Assembly (NCBI GenBank): GCA_002189035.1
Contig: NEEC01000012.1
Coordinates: 744,001 to 808,000, forward strand
Direction of reading: 5' to 3'
Source: Utricularia gibba
Lineage: Eukaryota; Streptophyta; Magnoliopsida; Lamiales; Lentibulariaceae
DNA: 64,000 nucleotides
Below, in pieces: positions 1 through 11,450 of this stretch; position 1 is the first letter of the stretch, and each line of letters starts with the position of its first letter. A program made the position numbers and the translations under genes. A model generated the notes under the pieces. It searched no databases, was not told the DNA's origin, and saw nothing but the letters and a program-made list of their open reading frames with translations.

Positions 1-705
1 GTAACTGTAACTGATGATTACAGTGATCAGCAGAAATAGGTAATCATCATTTTGCTTGGTAGAGTACTATAAGTATATTCTCTGAGAATTGTAATTGATG
101 ATTACGATGATCGGCAGAAATAGTTAATCATCGTTTTGCTTAATAAAGTATTATAAACATTTTCTCTAGTAACTGTAATTGATGATTACGGTAATCCGTA
201 GAAACAGATTATCATTTCCTTATATTACTTTCAATTCTTGTAACTATAATCGGTAATTACGGTGACCGTAAAATTTAGAGATACAAACTATTACTCGAGT
301 AATTCTTATTTTCTATTTTATGCTTGTTCGGAACACTTTTGGTTAATAGACTACTATCACCATGTTTTCTAATCACTGTAATTGATGAATTATAGTGATC
401 GATGGAAATAAATGATTATGGTTTTTCTTATATTACTTTTATTTGTGGTAACTATCATTGATGATTACAGTGATCGTTAGAAATAGGCAATTATTTTTTT
501 TATATTAATTTTATTTTTTATAACTGTAATTGATGAATTGTAGTGATTGAAATAAATATGTAATTATTATTTTCTTTATATTAGTTTCATTTCTAGTAAT
601 TGTAATTGATGAATTGTAGTAATCGATAGAAATATGTAATTGTTGTTTTCTTTATATATATTTTTTTATTTCTGATAACTGTAATTAATGAATTACAGTG
701 ATCAA
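1..705. repeat. Degenerate tandem repeat (about 75-bp units) with hairpin core
   Basis: About nine diverged units can be lined up, with cores starting near 2, 86, 169, 240, 371, 449, 521, 596 and 675. Spacing is 71-84 bp apart from one gap of about 131 bp. Each core resembles TAACTGTAATTGATGATTAC followed by GGTGATC. In the unit at 675 the arms ACTGTAATT and AATTACAGT form an almost perfect hairpin around a 4-base loop. Between cores is AT-rich DNA with a weakly conserved TAATTATT...TTTATATTA stretch. It could be a minisatellite or the internal repeat of an unrecognised transposon. The array reaches the window edge, so its full size is unknown. There is no coding potential. Confidence 0.75.
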
Positions 706-3060
706 CATAAATAAAAAATATTAATATGAAAAAGTTAAATGAAACGATATTTATGATTTTTAATTTCATTTATTATTTATAAAAGAATATATGATATAAT
801 TTGATTTTTCATTTTGTTTAAATTATTTATTTTTCTATTGTTTAATTGTATATATTTTTGAATATATAATAATTAAATAAAATATACATTATGAAAAAAT
901 TAATTTGATTTTTTTTATTTAATATAATTTTTGAATTATAAAAAAGATATTTTAATAATATTTATTACAATTTTTGCAAAACTAATGTAATATATTTTTA
1001 TTTTTTTGTAAAAAAGATAATAGTATTAAAATATGTTGTCAAAAATAAATTCAAAAATGAAAAGAAAATCTGTAGAATGAATGGTTTTGACAAGTAGTAG
1101 AGATGAGATGCACACACCATGAGGTGCACACACCAGTAGATGCATACACCGACAGGATGGTTTTGGAACTGGATTTTTTTGTAGTAAGTGTATTTTGTAA
1201 TAACTCCCGGGGGAAGACAAGCAGTAGAGGATGCGGCAGACTTGCTGCCACGGCACATTTATTTTCCAACCAAACACGTGCTGTCCAGACTTTGTTCCCT
1301 ACATAATTCCTTTTCTCGTTTCTTTCCCCGAGTGGTGGGCGTTCCCAACCAGAGATGAAGAGGAAGAGAAAGAAGAGCAGGATGAGCTACGGAACCAGCG
1401 AAGGAAAGAAAGCGCGATGGTTCTGGTTTTCTTGAGTTAGGCTCCAGAATGATTTTCTCATAAGTATTCAATGCTGCGCTCACTTCTCTGAATCTGTCAA
1501 CTTCCACGTAGTCCACGAGGTGTTAACATCGGGATCCTGCTGCTGATAAATACTAGTGTCTGGTTGCTTCTCGCACTAAAACTCAGTCCTCCTTCCACTC
1601 CATCTGGTAGTGTATGCATCTGTCTTGTTTCTTGCAGATCCAGAGTCTTCTCCTTAAACAGGAAGACTCCTCACAGACACACAAGAGGCCCCGGGCCATA
1701 AATGTTGTACAACATTCCATTCCCTAAAGCTTAATGAACTAGAAAACCAGTTTATTTTTTTCTCTGAATATCCAGTTTAAAAATGCATTGCTGATACCTA
1801 ACAATTGGCTTGTGTTAGTCGTTCAGCTGGACATCTCGCACATCTGCATCGAGTCTTGTTACAACTATTGAAAATCCATGTATCCGAGTCCTGGTATCTT
1901 TGTAACAGTAACCACACAAAGTAAAAACGTGTGAAGGGATCAGTTCCCCCACCATCATTTACAGGTCAACATGATCGCCATTCATGAACAACGTGAGACT
2001 AGACTATAATCAGAATAATCAACCCTTCTCATGCGAGCAAGATGGTAACACGAGTTTTCAGAGCCAGCTGGTCAGCAGGAGTAATAAAGGTGATTATGCT
2101 GACTACATGTTATTGGAGTGTGTTGTTTCCAGCGAACCCAAGCAGCACCTCCTTGTAAGTGAAATCAGCCCTCGCCAGCGATTCAGAAACAAATCAAGGA
2201 CATTCTCTCAATCAGCAAGTCATAATAAGGAAAAGTAACAATGGGTCTCTTCCTCTTTAAATCCATTGTGTTCGGTTGTTCCTGTAAATTTAGGTTTGGT
2301 TGTGCAATACTTTTTCACCTGTGTTTCACTCCGCCTCCCACTGAAATTCCTATTCTCTAAAACCCTCTTTAAATTAATTGATAATGCAATTTATAAAAAA
2401 ATATCTACGTTTGTAGTAAAATATTATTTAAATTTTTTAATCTGTAAATTATATTTTATATTATTTTTATTATAATTAAAATGATATGTATTAAAATTAA
2501 AATCCAAAAATTAAAGTATTTCAATAGGTCATTTGAATAAAATAACATTATAGTTGTAACAAATAATTTATTTAAAAAGTTGTAATTTTTTATAAAAAGG
2601 ATGCATATAAATTTCTAATTCTCACATAAAAGCTAAGCTATTATGCTTTTGATAGAACTAGAATGATTTTTAAAAATCCATTCTTGTAAAAGAAAATCTC
2701 ATATATGTTTGGAAGATAAAAATAATTTTTATAAATAGAAAAAAGTATGATTTCTCCATTTTCCAGTGATAATAAAAATAAATATAAAGTGAGCGAAATG
2801 GATGAAATAAGTGTTTATAATTCACCTGAAGTTAGAATAAGAAATAAAGCAGACATGTCGTGTGTTGAAGATATTTAGATTGCGAGGAATATGATGAAAA
2901 TAATATGATTGAGAAAAAAAATAAAATTTAAATTTATATGAAATTATTCGTTTTGAAATTGACGAAGATGAAATAATATTTTTTCTTTATTTTGAATTTC
3001 ATATTATAGTAATTAAAAATAACAAAAAACGACCGTCACTCCCGATGGGTGGTGTTGGGT
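706..3060. other. AT-rich intergenic DNA, no recognised gene
   Basis: 706-1080 and 2380-3030 are strongly AT-rich with homopolymer runs. 1100-2240 is more balanced in composition and holds short open frames, for example 84 codons at 1984-2238 (+), but no domain or family is recognisable. A TTGCAG followed by ATCCAGAG near 1640 could be a splice acceptor of an untranslated exon, but nothing else supports a transcript. The stretch could hold a non-coding RNA or a gene remnant. Confidence 0.5.
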
Positions 3061-3275
3061 GAAGAGGAGGAGTTGGTGAAAGCATTTCATCATCTTATCG
3101 ATGACGTGGCGTTTATTCCTTCGATAAACGTGGGGCCCAACTAATTTGATTAATCACACGCTTCCTTTTCCTCCAGCGATCAGATTCATAATACTTGTTG
3201 CTGGAGGTTTGGTTGGTTTCCCTTTTGATGATTTGCGTCCAAGTGACCTGAATCCCTTCCGTAGGCCGACGACGT

Positions 3276-3309
3276 ACGGACGGACGGACGGACGGACGGA
3301 CGGACGGAC
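3276..3309. repeat. (ACGG)8.5 microsatellite
   Basis: Eight and a half perfect ACGG units run in a row about 670 bp upstream of the GRAS start codon. The run is likely polymorphic in length. Confidence 0.95.
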
Positions 3310-3920
3310 TTGGATTGATTGCCCGAGGCTCAGGAACTCGGTCGGGTATTATTTCCGTCCATTTTCTGGGCTGTCTACACCTGCACAGCCATTCGGCTGA
3401 CTGGTCATTGTCTCTCATTAGTTTCAAGCATTTCCTCGCTCGGTCGGGTATTATTTCCTTTCGCCTTTTTCCAAGTTTCCACGACGTTTCGGTTCTGAAG
3501 CATAATCAGCAATTCCTTGGATTTTCACCTGTCTCCGCGTCGACTTTTCGGCATGACAATGGAGAAATTTTCAAAGTAAGCTTTCATACGTGGTACACGG
3601 TTAACAATTTCTAGATATCATCCCGCGGAACGAAGTCCGGGTTTTGCTTTGACTCTTTGGCTGCTCCCCGGCAAGATATTTTTTTGATTGCTTATTGCAA
3701 TTCCTGTCACTTGCCTTATGGAACTGAATGCTGGATCTCCAAGTACTTGAACCGCAATAAGGTGTTCAGCTCTCTACGGTGTTGACCACCTCTTCTGAGT
3801 CTGGGTTCTTGCTGGTATGGCTATGGCGCTTCGTAATTATGCTCGTTTATCACGTTCTCTGTGAACTTTTTGTGCGTTCTTCTTCTGATCTTGAAAGTCT
3901 TGTTACCTCTTTTGTGCTTC

Positions 3921-3927
3921 TATAAAT
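3921..3927 (+). promoter_or_regulatory. Possible TATA box of the SCL1-like gene
   Basis: TATAAAT lies 51 bp before the ATG at 3978. If used, the leader would be only about 25 nt. A start further upstream with a longer, possibly spliced leader is equally possible. Confidence 0.2.
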
Positions 3928-3977
3928 TTGTGAAGGCTCTCCTCTGTTCTTCGCGTTGGTGGTAGTTGAAGTGAACA

Positions 3978-5654
3978 ATGCCATTAGTAAGATGTGCTGC
4001 CGTGTTTGGGAATCATGATACTTACTCAATGAAAAGTTCCCGCAAAACCTCCGACCTGAACCCGGAAAACCATGAAGGTTACATATCCGATCCTTACGAT
4101 GGTGTTGGTTATGACCATACATCGTTCATTGACTCACCATCAGATGAAATTTTGGACGTAATGGGATTAGACGTCTTGGAGAATTCTTCACATGAGACGT
4201 ATTTAAAAAACTCTGCCTGTTCTCTGTTAGTCTCGAAGCATAATGGTTTTCGATTTGATGGTGAAAAGGATAGCATGAACATCCAGAATCCCATCGAATA
4301 CGATGGCAATAAGCTGACATTAAAGATCCAAGAACTTGAGAAGGCTCTTCTAGATGATAATGCTGCTGAAGATGATTGTATCATTGATCATTACAACCCC
4401 ATGGACATTGATAGTGAATGGGCTGTTGCTATAAGTTTGCCACTGGTTGATGGTTCACCGAAGCAGACTTCGTCTTCCGAGTCTGAAATCACCAGCACAA
4501 GCAGCCCTCAGGAAATACCGTGTACCACCCCATCAAGCCCCCGGGATTTGCTATTTGAATGTGCTGCTTTGGTTCAGTATGGTAAGTTTGAAAGAGCAAC
4601 CGATATGGTAAATATATTGCGAGAGAGGGTCTCCATACAGGGGGATCCATCCGAGAGGATTGCAGCTTACATGGTTGAAGCTCTGGCTGCTAGGATGGCC
4701 TCATCAGGAAGAGGTCTGTATAAAGCATTGAAATGCAAACAGCAGCCATCTTTGGATCGGCTTTCTGCTATGCAAGTGCTGTTTGAGGTTTGTCCATGCT
4801 TTAGGTTTGGTTTCATGACAGCAAATAGTGCTATCCTGGAGGCATGCAAGTTTGAAAAGAAGATCCATATAGTAGATTTTGACATTAATCAAGGAAGTCA
4901 ATATTACACACTGCTGAAAACATTGGCTGAAAAACTAGGACCCCGAGTCAAGGTGAAGTTAACTGGAGTAGATGATCCAGAGTCAGTACAACGACCTGTA
5001 GGTGGTCTGAGAATCATAGGACAGCGGCTCGAGCAACTCGCTGAAAATCTTCAGCTGTCATTTGAGTTCCATGCTCTAGCTGCTGAAACTGCATTGATTT
5101 CTCCATCCATGCTTCGTTGCCAGCCGGATGAAGCTCTGGTGGTAAACTTCGCTTTCCAGCTCCACCACATGCCCGATGAGAGCGTTTCGACTGTGAACAT
5201 GCGGGATCAACTTCTCCGAATGGTTAAAAGCTTGAAACCAAAGCTTGTTACTCTTGTGGAACAGAATCTGAACACCAACACCTCCCCATTCTTACCAAGG
5301 TTTGCCGAGGCTTATAGCTATTATTCAGCTGTTTTTGAATCTCTTGATGCAGCTCTGCCACGGGATAGCCAAGATAGGATGAATGTTGAGAAGCAGTGTT
5401 TAGCTCGTGAAATCATTAACGTGATTGCATGTGAGGGAGAAGACAGAATTGAACGATACGAAGTTGCAGGGAAGTGGAGTGCAAGGATGAGTATGGCCGG
5501 CTTTGCATCCTGTCCCATTGCTTCAAGAGTGAAAACTGAAATCAGAGAACTCATTCAACAGTATTCTACTAGATACAAAATGGAAGACCAGATGGGAGCG
5601 CTCCATTTTGGATGGGAAGACAAGTTACTGATATTCAGCTCGACTTGGAGGTGA
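3978..5654 (+). CDS. SCL1: GRAS family transcription factor, Scarecrow-like 1 type
   Basis: This is an uninterrupted frame of 558 codons encoding a nuclear, plant-specific GRAS regulator. The first ~185 residues are acidic and Ser-rich and variable, as usual for the N-terminus. The GRAS domain starts near residue 191 (LLFECAALVQYGKFERA, leucine-rich region I). The VHIID-type motif reads IHIVDFDINQGSQY near residue 296. The second leucine-rich segment (LRIIGQRLEQLAENL), the NFAFQLHHMPDESV segment, PRFAEAYSYYSAVFESLD near 440, and a C-terminal SAW region ending HFGWEDKLLIFSSTWR follow in order. The NTNTSPFLPRF and LPRDSQDRMNVEKQCLAR stretches fit the PAT1/SCL1 branch rather than DELLA or SHR. 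The domain is full length and no motif is missing. The branch call is from memory of Arabidopsis SCL1; another PAT1-branch paralogue is the alternative. Confidence 0.93.
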   Translation: MPLVRCAAVFGNHDTYSMKSSRKTSDLNPENHEGYISDPYDGVGYDHTSFIDSPSDEILDVMGLDVLENSSHETYLKNSACSLLVSKHNGFRFDGEKDSMNIQNPIEYDGNKLTLKIQELEKALLDDNAAEDDCIIDHYNPMDIDSEWAVAISLPLVDGSPKQTSSSESEITSTSSPQEIPCTTPSSPRDLLFECAALVQYGKFERATDMVNILRERVSIQGDPSERIAAYMVEALAARMASSGRGLYKALKCKQQPSLDRLSAMQVLFEVCPCFRFGFMTANSAILEACKFEKKIHIVDFDINQGSQYYTLLKTLAEKLGPRVKVKLTGVDDPESVQRPVGGLRIIGQRLEQLAENLQLSFEFHALAAETALISPSMLRCQPDEALVVNFAFQLHHMPDESVSTVNMRDQLLRMVKSLKPKLVTLVEQNLNTNTSPFLPRFAEAYSYYSAVFESLDAALPRDSQDRMNVEKQCLAREIINVIACEGEDRIERYEVAGKWSARMSMAGFASCPIASRVKTEIRELIQQYSTRYKMEDQMGALHFGWEDKLLIFSSTWR

Positions 5655-6359
5655 CCACCGGCTGCAGCTGATACAGTCCCATCACTAATTTGTGTACTTC
5701 TGAAAACCCTGTAATGCTGTGTACGGAATTGATAATTACCTGGAATCCCAACTTTCCCAATATATTCACCCTTGTCAGCCCGTTTGCCTTCTTTCGTTAA
5801 ATAGCAAAATTTGTATGAATCCTGAAACTATGTAGAGGAAGGCTTAAGGTGTGGTATTCTTTTTCCGTGTTTCTTCCCTGGCTCCTCTCCTTTCTTATAA
5901 TAAGCATACAGTTCATAAAATTGCGGCTGGAAATATCCGAAGAAGAAATACTTTGTAAGCCAAGAAGAAAGATATTCGACCTTTTTTGCCATCTTTAAGA
6001 AGAGCTTTTATCAAAATCTAATCAAAGTGAAATAAGGCAAGGTAGGTGTTCCCTGTAAGTAGATCGCTTGAATTCTTCCTGCTTTCTCCTTGATGAAAGA
6101 TTGTATTTAGCAAAGCAAAAGACAAACATAACATACTGAAACCTGAGTTATAAGAACAAAACAGCAGCCAGAAAAAAAGCTTTGTCTAAATGAGAGACGA
6201 AAGAAAATATTTGATTCCTTTACATGTTTTTTGGACATATGCTTTGATATTTTGATCACTATTCCATGAGTAGAGTCAATCATTTTTCTCAAACATATCC
6301 CCCTCAAGTTGGGAGTTGGATGGAACTAATAATCCTAAATATGTAAACACAACAAAAAG
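5655..6359 (+). other. 3' flank of the GRAS gene
   Basis: This is the non-coding DNA after the SCL1-like stop codon. The first few hundred bases are the likely 3' untranslated region. No other gene, RNA or element is recognisable before the copia remnant. Confidence 0.5.
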
Positions 6360-6990
6360 ATGGGATGTGACAATGACTTTGTGAATAAATCAACTGGTTG
6401 TTTGGTAGATCCATTGTGATAAAGTTCAATGAAATCATAAGCAACTCCATTCTGCATGATATGACAATCTACTTCAATGTATTTTCAAGGTTCATGGAAG
6501 ATGAAATTGCAAGCAATGTAAATTTGTAGCTTGACAATCACATGCCACAAGGATTGGCATATGTGAAGGAACTTACAAATCAATAAGGAGATAGGAGGGC
6601 CACTTTAATTTGCATACCAGTATTCTCAAGCTACGATATTCGGTTTCAGTTGAAGATGAGATTGCAAGCAATGTAAATTTGTAGCTTTATTATCATATAC
6701 CACGAGGATTGGAAGATATGAAGGAACTTGCAAATCAATAAGGAGATAAAAGGGCCACTTTAATTTGCGAACTACCATTCCCAAACTACAGTATTCGGCT
6801 TCAGTTGAATATCGATAAACAACAAATTATTTCTTAGTCTTCCATGAGATCAATGGTGTTCCAATAGTTGGATAAAGACCTAGTATCGGGACAACTTGCC
6901 CAATTAGCATCTACAATATACTGAGTAGCAAGCCAATGAGTAAGGAAAGGGAAATCCGAATATTAACCTGATTGTTGTACACGATAGATG
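6360..6990 (-). pseudogene. Ty1/copia RNase H fragment, degenerate
   Basis: On the minus strand, conceptual translation gives in order a copia RNase H segment with DANWASCPDTRS, a stretch resembling the usual SWKTKKQ/SSAEAEYR region but broken, and then a C-terminal piece reading KYIEVDCHIMQNGVAYDFIEL and QPVDLFTKSLSHP. The order and spacing match the end of a copia polyprotein. Stops, frame changes and an internal duplication make it non-functional. No LTR is visible next to it. Confidence 0.7.
6497..6808. repeat. Tandem duplication of 155 bp inside the copia remnant
   Basis: 6497-6651 and 6652-6808 are diverged direct copies. Both start GAAGATGARATTGCAAGCAA, share a GGAGATAR-AGGGCCACTTTAATTTGC core and end CGGYTTCAGTTGAA. 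The duplicated part lies within the copia RNase H fragment. Confidence 0.85.
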
Positions 6991-7191
6991 ATGTATGGCT
7001 ATGTAAAGCCAAGATCAGAATGACATAATATACTTGCCATTTTGATGGATGATTGGTGTATGACTTCTATAGAGCTGTAGAACATTATGAGAGGGATGAC
7101 TCAAGAATAGGAGAATTAAGAGGTGAGGCTGATGGATGCATGTGAACCGTGTTTAACAATAATCATGATGGAAGGTGGAGCATTTTCTTTT

Positions 7192-7707
7192 TGATGGGGT
7201 ATAAATTAGGTGAGGATAATCGGCTTCTGAAAGGCTGTCAAAAGGAGCTCTGATGGGATAATGCCAACCGACAAATCGACATGTGTCAGAGATTTGACAG
7301 CGGCGGCCGTATGGCATAGTCTGAAAAGTAACTGAATTACGGCAGAGCAGGCGGCCGGTATCTAAAGAGCGAGATCACGATGCAGGCGCAAAAGCAACCC
7401 ACATCTATAGGATTCAGGACTCGGTCACATTGGCTTCTTCGATAAGTAGAGGAAATCACGAGGGGAAAGGGGTTCGATCCTTAACTTCCCAACTTGTATT
7501 CTCTCCCCTCAACTCCGTCTAGTGAAGATTATCTCCGGCGAGCTTCAACAGCTTTGTGGTTTTTTCGCCTTTTGATGGTTTCCACATAAAAATCTTGCTT
7601 TATCCAAACCCCGAATACCACCCAAATTCAAACCGAGTACGCTGCCCTCAGTCACACCCATAACTCAGAATTCGGCCCAACCCGGATACCGATTTTTGCC
7701 CTTAACA
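7192..7707 (+). repeat. 5' LTR of the Tat-like element
   Basis: It spans 516 bp, starts TGATGGGGTATAAATTAGG and ends GCCCTTAACA. It aligns along its whole length with 22192-22708 and, more distantly, with the LTRs at 25503-25966 and 30861-31379. Shared internal blocks include TGTGTCAGAGAT, GACAGCGGCGGC and GTCTGAAAAG. A degenerate TATA-like GATAAGTAGAGG occurs near 7440. Confidence 0.88.
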
Positions 7708-7710
7708 TTT

Positions 7711-7727
7711 TGACGCCCACTGTAGGG
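7711..7727 (+). promoter_or_regulatory. Primer-binding site (tRNA-Lys type)
   Basis: TGACGCCCACTGTAGGG begins 4 bases after the 5' LTR. It is a mutated version of TGGCGCCCACCGTGGGG seen at 25971 in the related element. From memory this complements the 3' end of a plant tRNA-Lys. Confidence 0.7.
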
Positions 7728-7782
7728 CAGATCTATCGTCCCACTCGAGAAATCCACAGAAGCCGCTCACTAAACATCGATC

Positions 7783-9168
7783 ATGGTGGAAAATAACACG
7801 GCCACCAATTCTGTCCACGAAGGAAGTGCCTGCATTCAAGACCCCAGCCTTATGGTCATCAGTAGGGAGCAACTGAAGGCCCTTTTGACGGAAATCCTTT
7901 CCGACTTTAGGGCACCTTCGGGGTTGAAATCCAATGCACAGGAGGGGACACCCGAAGCTGCATGATGAGTAGAAAAGCAATCCCTGATTCCGGAATACCC
8001 CCGAACAAGGAGATTGAATCCGAAACCGAGGAGGAGATGTTGCGAAGAAAGAGGCGCAACCAAGTCATCTATGAGCGAGGGACGAATAGGGAAAACATGA
8101 TTGGCGAAATCTTGGAAAAAAAAGGAAGAGGAGCTGAAGAGAGAACTAGACCAGATTCGTAAGAGAAGAAGAATTATCGGCAGACAGATGTTGCCAAGGG
8201 GAAGAAAGAGAAGGGGCTTCAGGGATGCTTTCGACCAGAACGTATGCATTGGAAGAGGGGATGTTCTAGCCAATATTAACCTAGCCCTCAAGAGCAATGT
8301 TGAAGGAGCAGCTGGAACCCCAGTGCTACGTTTTGACCCTTTCTCAGATGAATTAATCAGGGAAGAGCCAGAGAGGGGATTCAGAGTTCTTGACGGACTA
8401 TCCATGTATGACGGAAAAGGAGACCCCACATCTCATGTAACCGACTTCGACATGAGGATGGCTATGGTCCGCCATTCAGAAGCCATGAAATGTAAGCTAT
8501 TCGCTTGCTCGCTCCAAAAGGGAGCAAAGACTTGGTTTAAGCAGTTGGAACCGTGTAGTGTGGGATCCTATTGGGAGTTGGTATTACTCTTTACTACCCG
8601 ATATGCTGTCAACATCGAAGCTCCACCTTCAAAGGCAGCACTGTATTCTATTCGGTATGACCACCGAAAAGAGAGCTTGAGAAGATTCATTGATCGATTC
8701 AACTGCCTGGCGCAGGATGTTCAGCTGGATTTGAAGGAGAGGGTGGAAATAATGAAGTGGGCCCTAGGAACGTTGAAGCTGGGGCAGAGTATATCTAAGT
8801 CCCCACCGAAGAATCTCGGAGAATTGCTAAGGAAAATCATGAAGTACATCCGAATCAATGACGACCTCAAGGCTGAGATGAAAAGCCGCATAGAGATCCG
8901 TCCGATCTCGCAGCAAGAAGTGCAACCCAACCGTGCCCCCCGGCCGAATAAGCAGCGTGAAGTATATCAGGTGGAACCGACCAGAGCGGACACCTATTGT
9001 GAGATACACAAGACCACAAGGCACGACACTGTCGACTGCCAGATAATGAAGACAATGATCGAGCAGTATCATGCTGGTGGCGGCACAAACAGCGCGACAT
9101 GGAACCCCGCACCAATGATGAAACGGAAAAGGGGACATAACGAACACGCGGGGAATGAAGGTAGGTGA
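7783..9168 (+). pseudogene. gag of the Tat-like element, frameshifted
   Basis: The N-terminal piece opens at 7783 (MVENNTATNSVHEGS) and is cut by a stop at 7965. The frame resumes at 7962-8162 and then in a 355-codon stretch at 8101-9168. That stretch contains a retrotransposon gag domain (FDPFSDELIREE, KGAKTWFKQLEP, SIRYDHRKESLRRFIDRFN) and a Cys/His cluster (YCEIHKTTRHDTVDC) like that of Tat-lineage gag proteins. At least two frame changes prevent one product. The same N-terminus is found at 26042 in the deleted relative. Confidence 0.8.
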
Positions 9169-9485
9169 TATCCGAAATTTCCCTCAAAACCAGCAGGGGG
9201 AGCCCCACATACTGGCAAAGTCTTGAACCCCGAAAGGGAACAAGACAGATCGGAAAGCTCAAGGAACGCAACAAGGCACAAGGTAGTCCCCCCTATGTTC
9301 GGGAAATCCATATGGTATCCGGGGGGACTGAAACTGATGAATCATGAAAAGCACGGAAGAGATACTTGGAGGAGGCTAGAAGAGGAGAAATCTTTGAAAT
9401 TGGGAAAGGTTAGATTGAGAAAACTGGTTGGGAGAAGGAAGAGATCAACTTCTCTAATAGAGACGTTCCCGTCGACCTGACCACA

Positions 9486-9830
9486 AGAAACGAACCTTTG
9501 GTGATGGTGGGGATATGTAGAAACACCAAAGTAAGAAGGATTCTCATCGATCAGGGATCTTCCTGCAACATCATGAAGAAGGAAGTCGCCGAGTTACTGA
9601 CATCATCTAAGGAGGGAGATATCCGTCTAGTCAGCATGGAGTTATACGCATTCGATCAACGGGCTGTGCAAACTGTCGGGAAAATAACCTTGCCCATGAC
9701 ATTCGGTGCAGCAGGGTGAAACCGGACCGAAAGATTGGAATTCTTGATTCTAGATTCGGAGGTCTCATATAACATTATCCTTGGGCGACCCGACATCAAT
9801 CAATTCAGTATGTACCCTTGACTGTGCATC
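9486..9830 (+). pseudogene. Retroviral-type aspartic protease remnant of the Tat-like element
   Basis: From about 9498 the frame reads LVMVGICRNTKVRRILIDQG followed by SSCNIM. The IDQGSS position is the usual aspartic protease active-site segment, with Asp kept. Further on, NIILGRPDINQF matches the conserved ILGR block. A stop at 9717-9719 lies between the two motifs. The DNA between gag and this region (9169-9485) has only broken frames. Confidence 0.7.
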
Positions 9831-10075
9831 TGAAAATCAAATTTCCCACACCAAGGGCATCTGTACGCTGGATATTGACCAACCAGCCGCCCGATCATGT
9901 TATGTTTCTTCTTGCCGAGATCCCCGTGCGAAGAAGCCAAGAATAATGATGATGGAGAAGGAACCCCGGGAACCTCCCAGACAAGCAATGGAATCGGTGG
10001 GATACAAGTCCTTGCAGTTAGTACTTGGAGATACACAGAAAACGATTCGCATTGGCATCAACTTGAACGCCGAGT

Positions 10076-11450
10076 TTGAGAAAAAGGTTAGCGGAACTTC
10101 TAAGAAAGAATGTCGATATTTTTGCCTGGACTGCCGTAGACTTTGTAGGTATCGATCGATCTGTTGCTGAGCATCACATTGATACCTACTTGGGTACAAA
10201 ACCGTTTCGGCAAAAGCAACGGCATTTCTTCGAAGAAAAGTGCCGAATTTTCAAAGAGAAAGCAAGAGAGCTTTTGGAAGCCGGTTACGTGAAGGAGATT
10301 CAGTACTCCGAATGGGTGGCCAACCCCGTTGTTGTCCCGAAGCCTGGGGGAAAATAGAGAATGTGTGTGGACTTCACCGACCTCAATGCCTGTTGCGAGA
10401 GGGACCCTTACCCCTTGCCAAAGATAGACAAACTAGTAGATGCTATCACCGGATCTCGATTCCTGAGCACCATGGATGCCTATTCTGGATATCATCAAAT
10501 CTTCGTCGCCGAGAAGGACCAACCGAAAACCACCTTCTACACCAAGGATGTTGCTATGTTGCGATGCCCTTTGGTTTGAAGAATGCTGGGGCAACATATT
10601 AGAGATTGGTGAACGAAATCTTCTCTTCTAAAATCGGTATCCTGATGGAGGTGTAGTTGGAAGATATGATCGTGAAATCTATGAATGAAGAAGATCATTT
10701 AACGTATTTGGATTCTTGCTTCTCCCTATGTCGGTTGTACGGGTTAAAATTTAACTCGCTGAAATGTTGCTTCGGGGTGCAAAGCGGAAAATTCCTTGGG
10801 CATTATGCATCGGAAAGAGGAATCGAAGCTAACCCCAAGAAAATTAAGGCAGTATGCGAAATGCAACCACTAAGGACAATCAAGGAATACCTGAGTCTCA
10901 CGGGTAAGTTGGCTGCCCTTAGCCGTTTCATATCTCGGTCGACCGATAAGTCGGCATCTTTCTTCAAGGCCCTACAAAAGGGAAACACTTTAAAATGGAT
11001 TGAGGATTGTCGGATTGCCTTTGAGAAGCTCAAAGAGTATCTCTCATCACCCCCACTTCTGGTGGCTCCGAAGGAAGGGGAGCCCCTAGGGCTCTACCTA
11101 TCAACATCGCTTGTCGCGGTCAGCACAGTTTTGACAACCATCTCGTGAGATAAGTACATGCTGGTGTATTATGTGAACAAAGTTTTATTACCGGCCGAAA
11201 CCCGGTAACCAGTGACAGAGAAATTCATCTTGGCTCTAAAAATGGCGGCCACCAAGTTGAAATCATACTTTCAAGATCGGCACATCGTGGTATTCACCAA
11301 TCAGCCTTTGAAGAATATCCTATCTCGACCCAAAATTTCTGGAAGGGTAGCCAAATGGGCGGTTGAGTTAAGCACAATGGATATCGAATTCAGGTCGAGA
11401 ACGGCAATTAAAGCCCAACCTCTTGCCGATTTTGTGGTCGAGATGACTCG
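10076..11450 (+). pseudogene. Reverse transcriptase and first RNase H of the Tat-like element, inactivated
   Basis: The segments follow the gypsy polymerase order: LLEAGYVKEIQYSEWVANPV, a VCVDFTDLNACC-like block, YPLPKIDKLVDAI, FLSTMDAYSGYHQI, PFGLKNAGATY and DMIVKSMNEEDH. A stop follows PKPGGK at 10355, a frame change occurs near 10550, and the catalytic YVDD position reads stop-Leu-Glu-Asp near 10654. The RNase H connection continues to about 11450 with further stops. The enzyme cannot be active. Confidence 0.85.

Larger units (their letters stand above)
3061..3977 (+). other. Upstream region / possible leader of the GRAS gene
   Basis: This stretch has mixed composition and sits directly upstream of the SCL1-like reading frame. 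It contains a CGGA/ACGG tetranucleotide run and two copies of a CGGTCGGGTATTATTTCC motif (near 3339 and 3441). No coding sequence is recognised. GRAS genes of this branch often have an intron in the 5' untranslated region, so part of the stretch may be transcribed leader; the exact start cannot be read from sequence. Confidence 0.4.

Noticed and set aside
1-705. Array of repeats with hairpins resembling a CRISPR
   Set aside because: The window is plant nuclear DNA, units are diverged, spacers are not unique sequences of even length, and there are no cas genes.
1259-1516. 85-codon minus-strand frame near 1.3-1.5 kb
   Set aside because: No motif, no splice context, and an overlapping plus-strand frame of similar length; likely chance.
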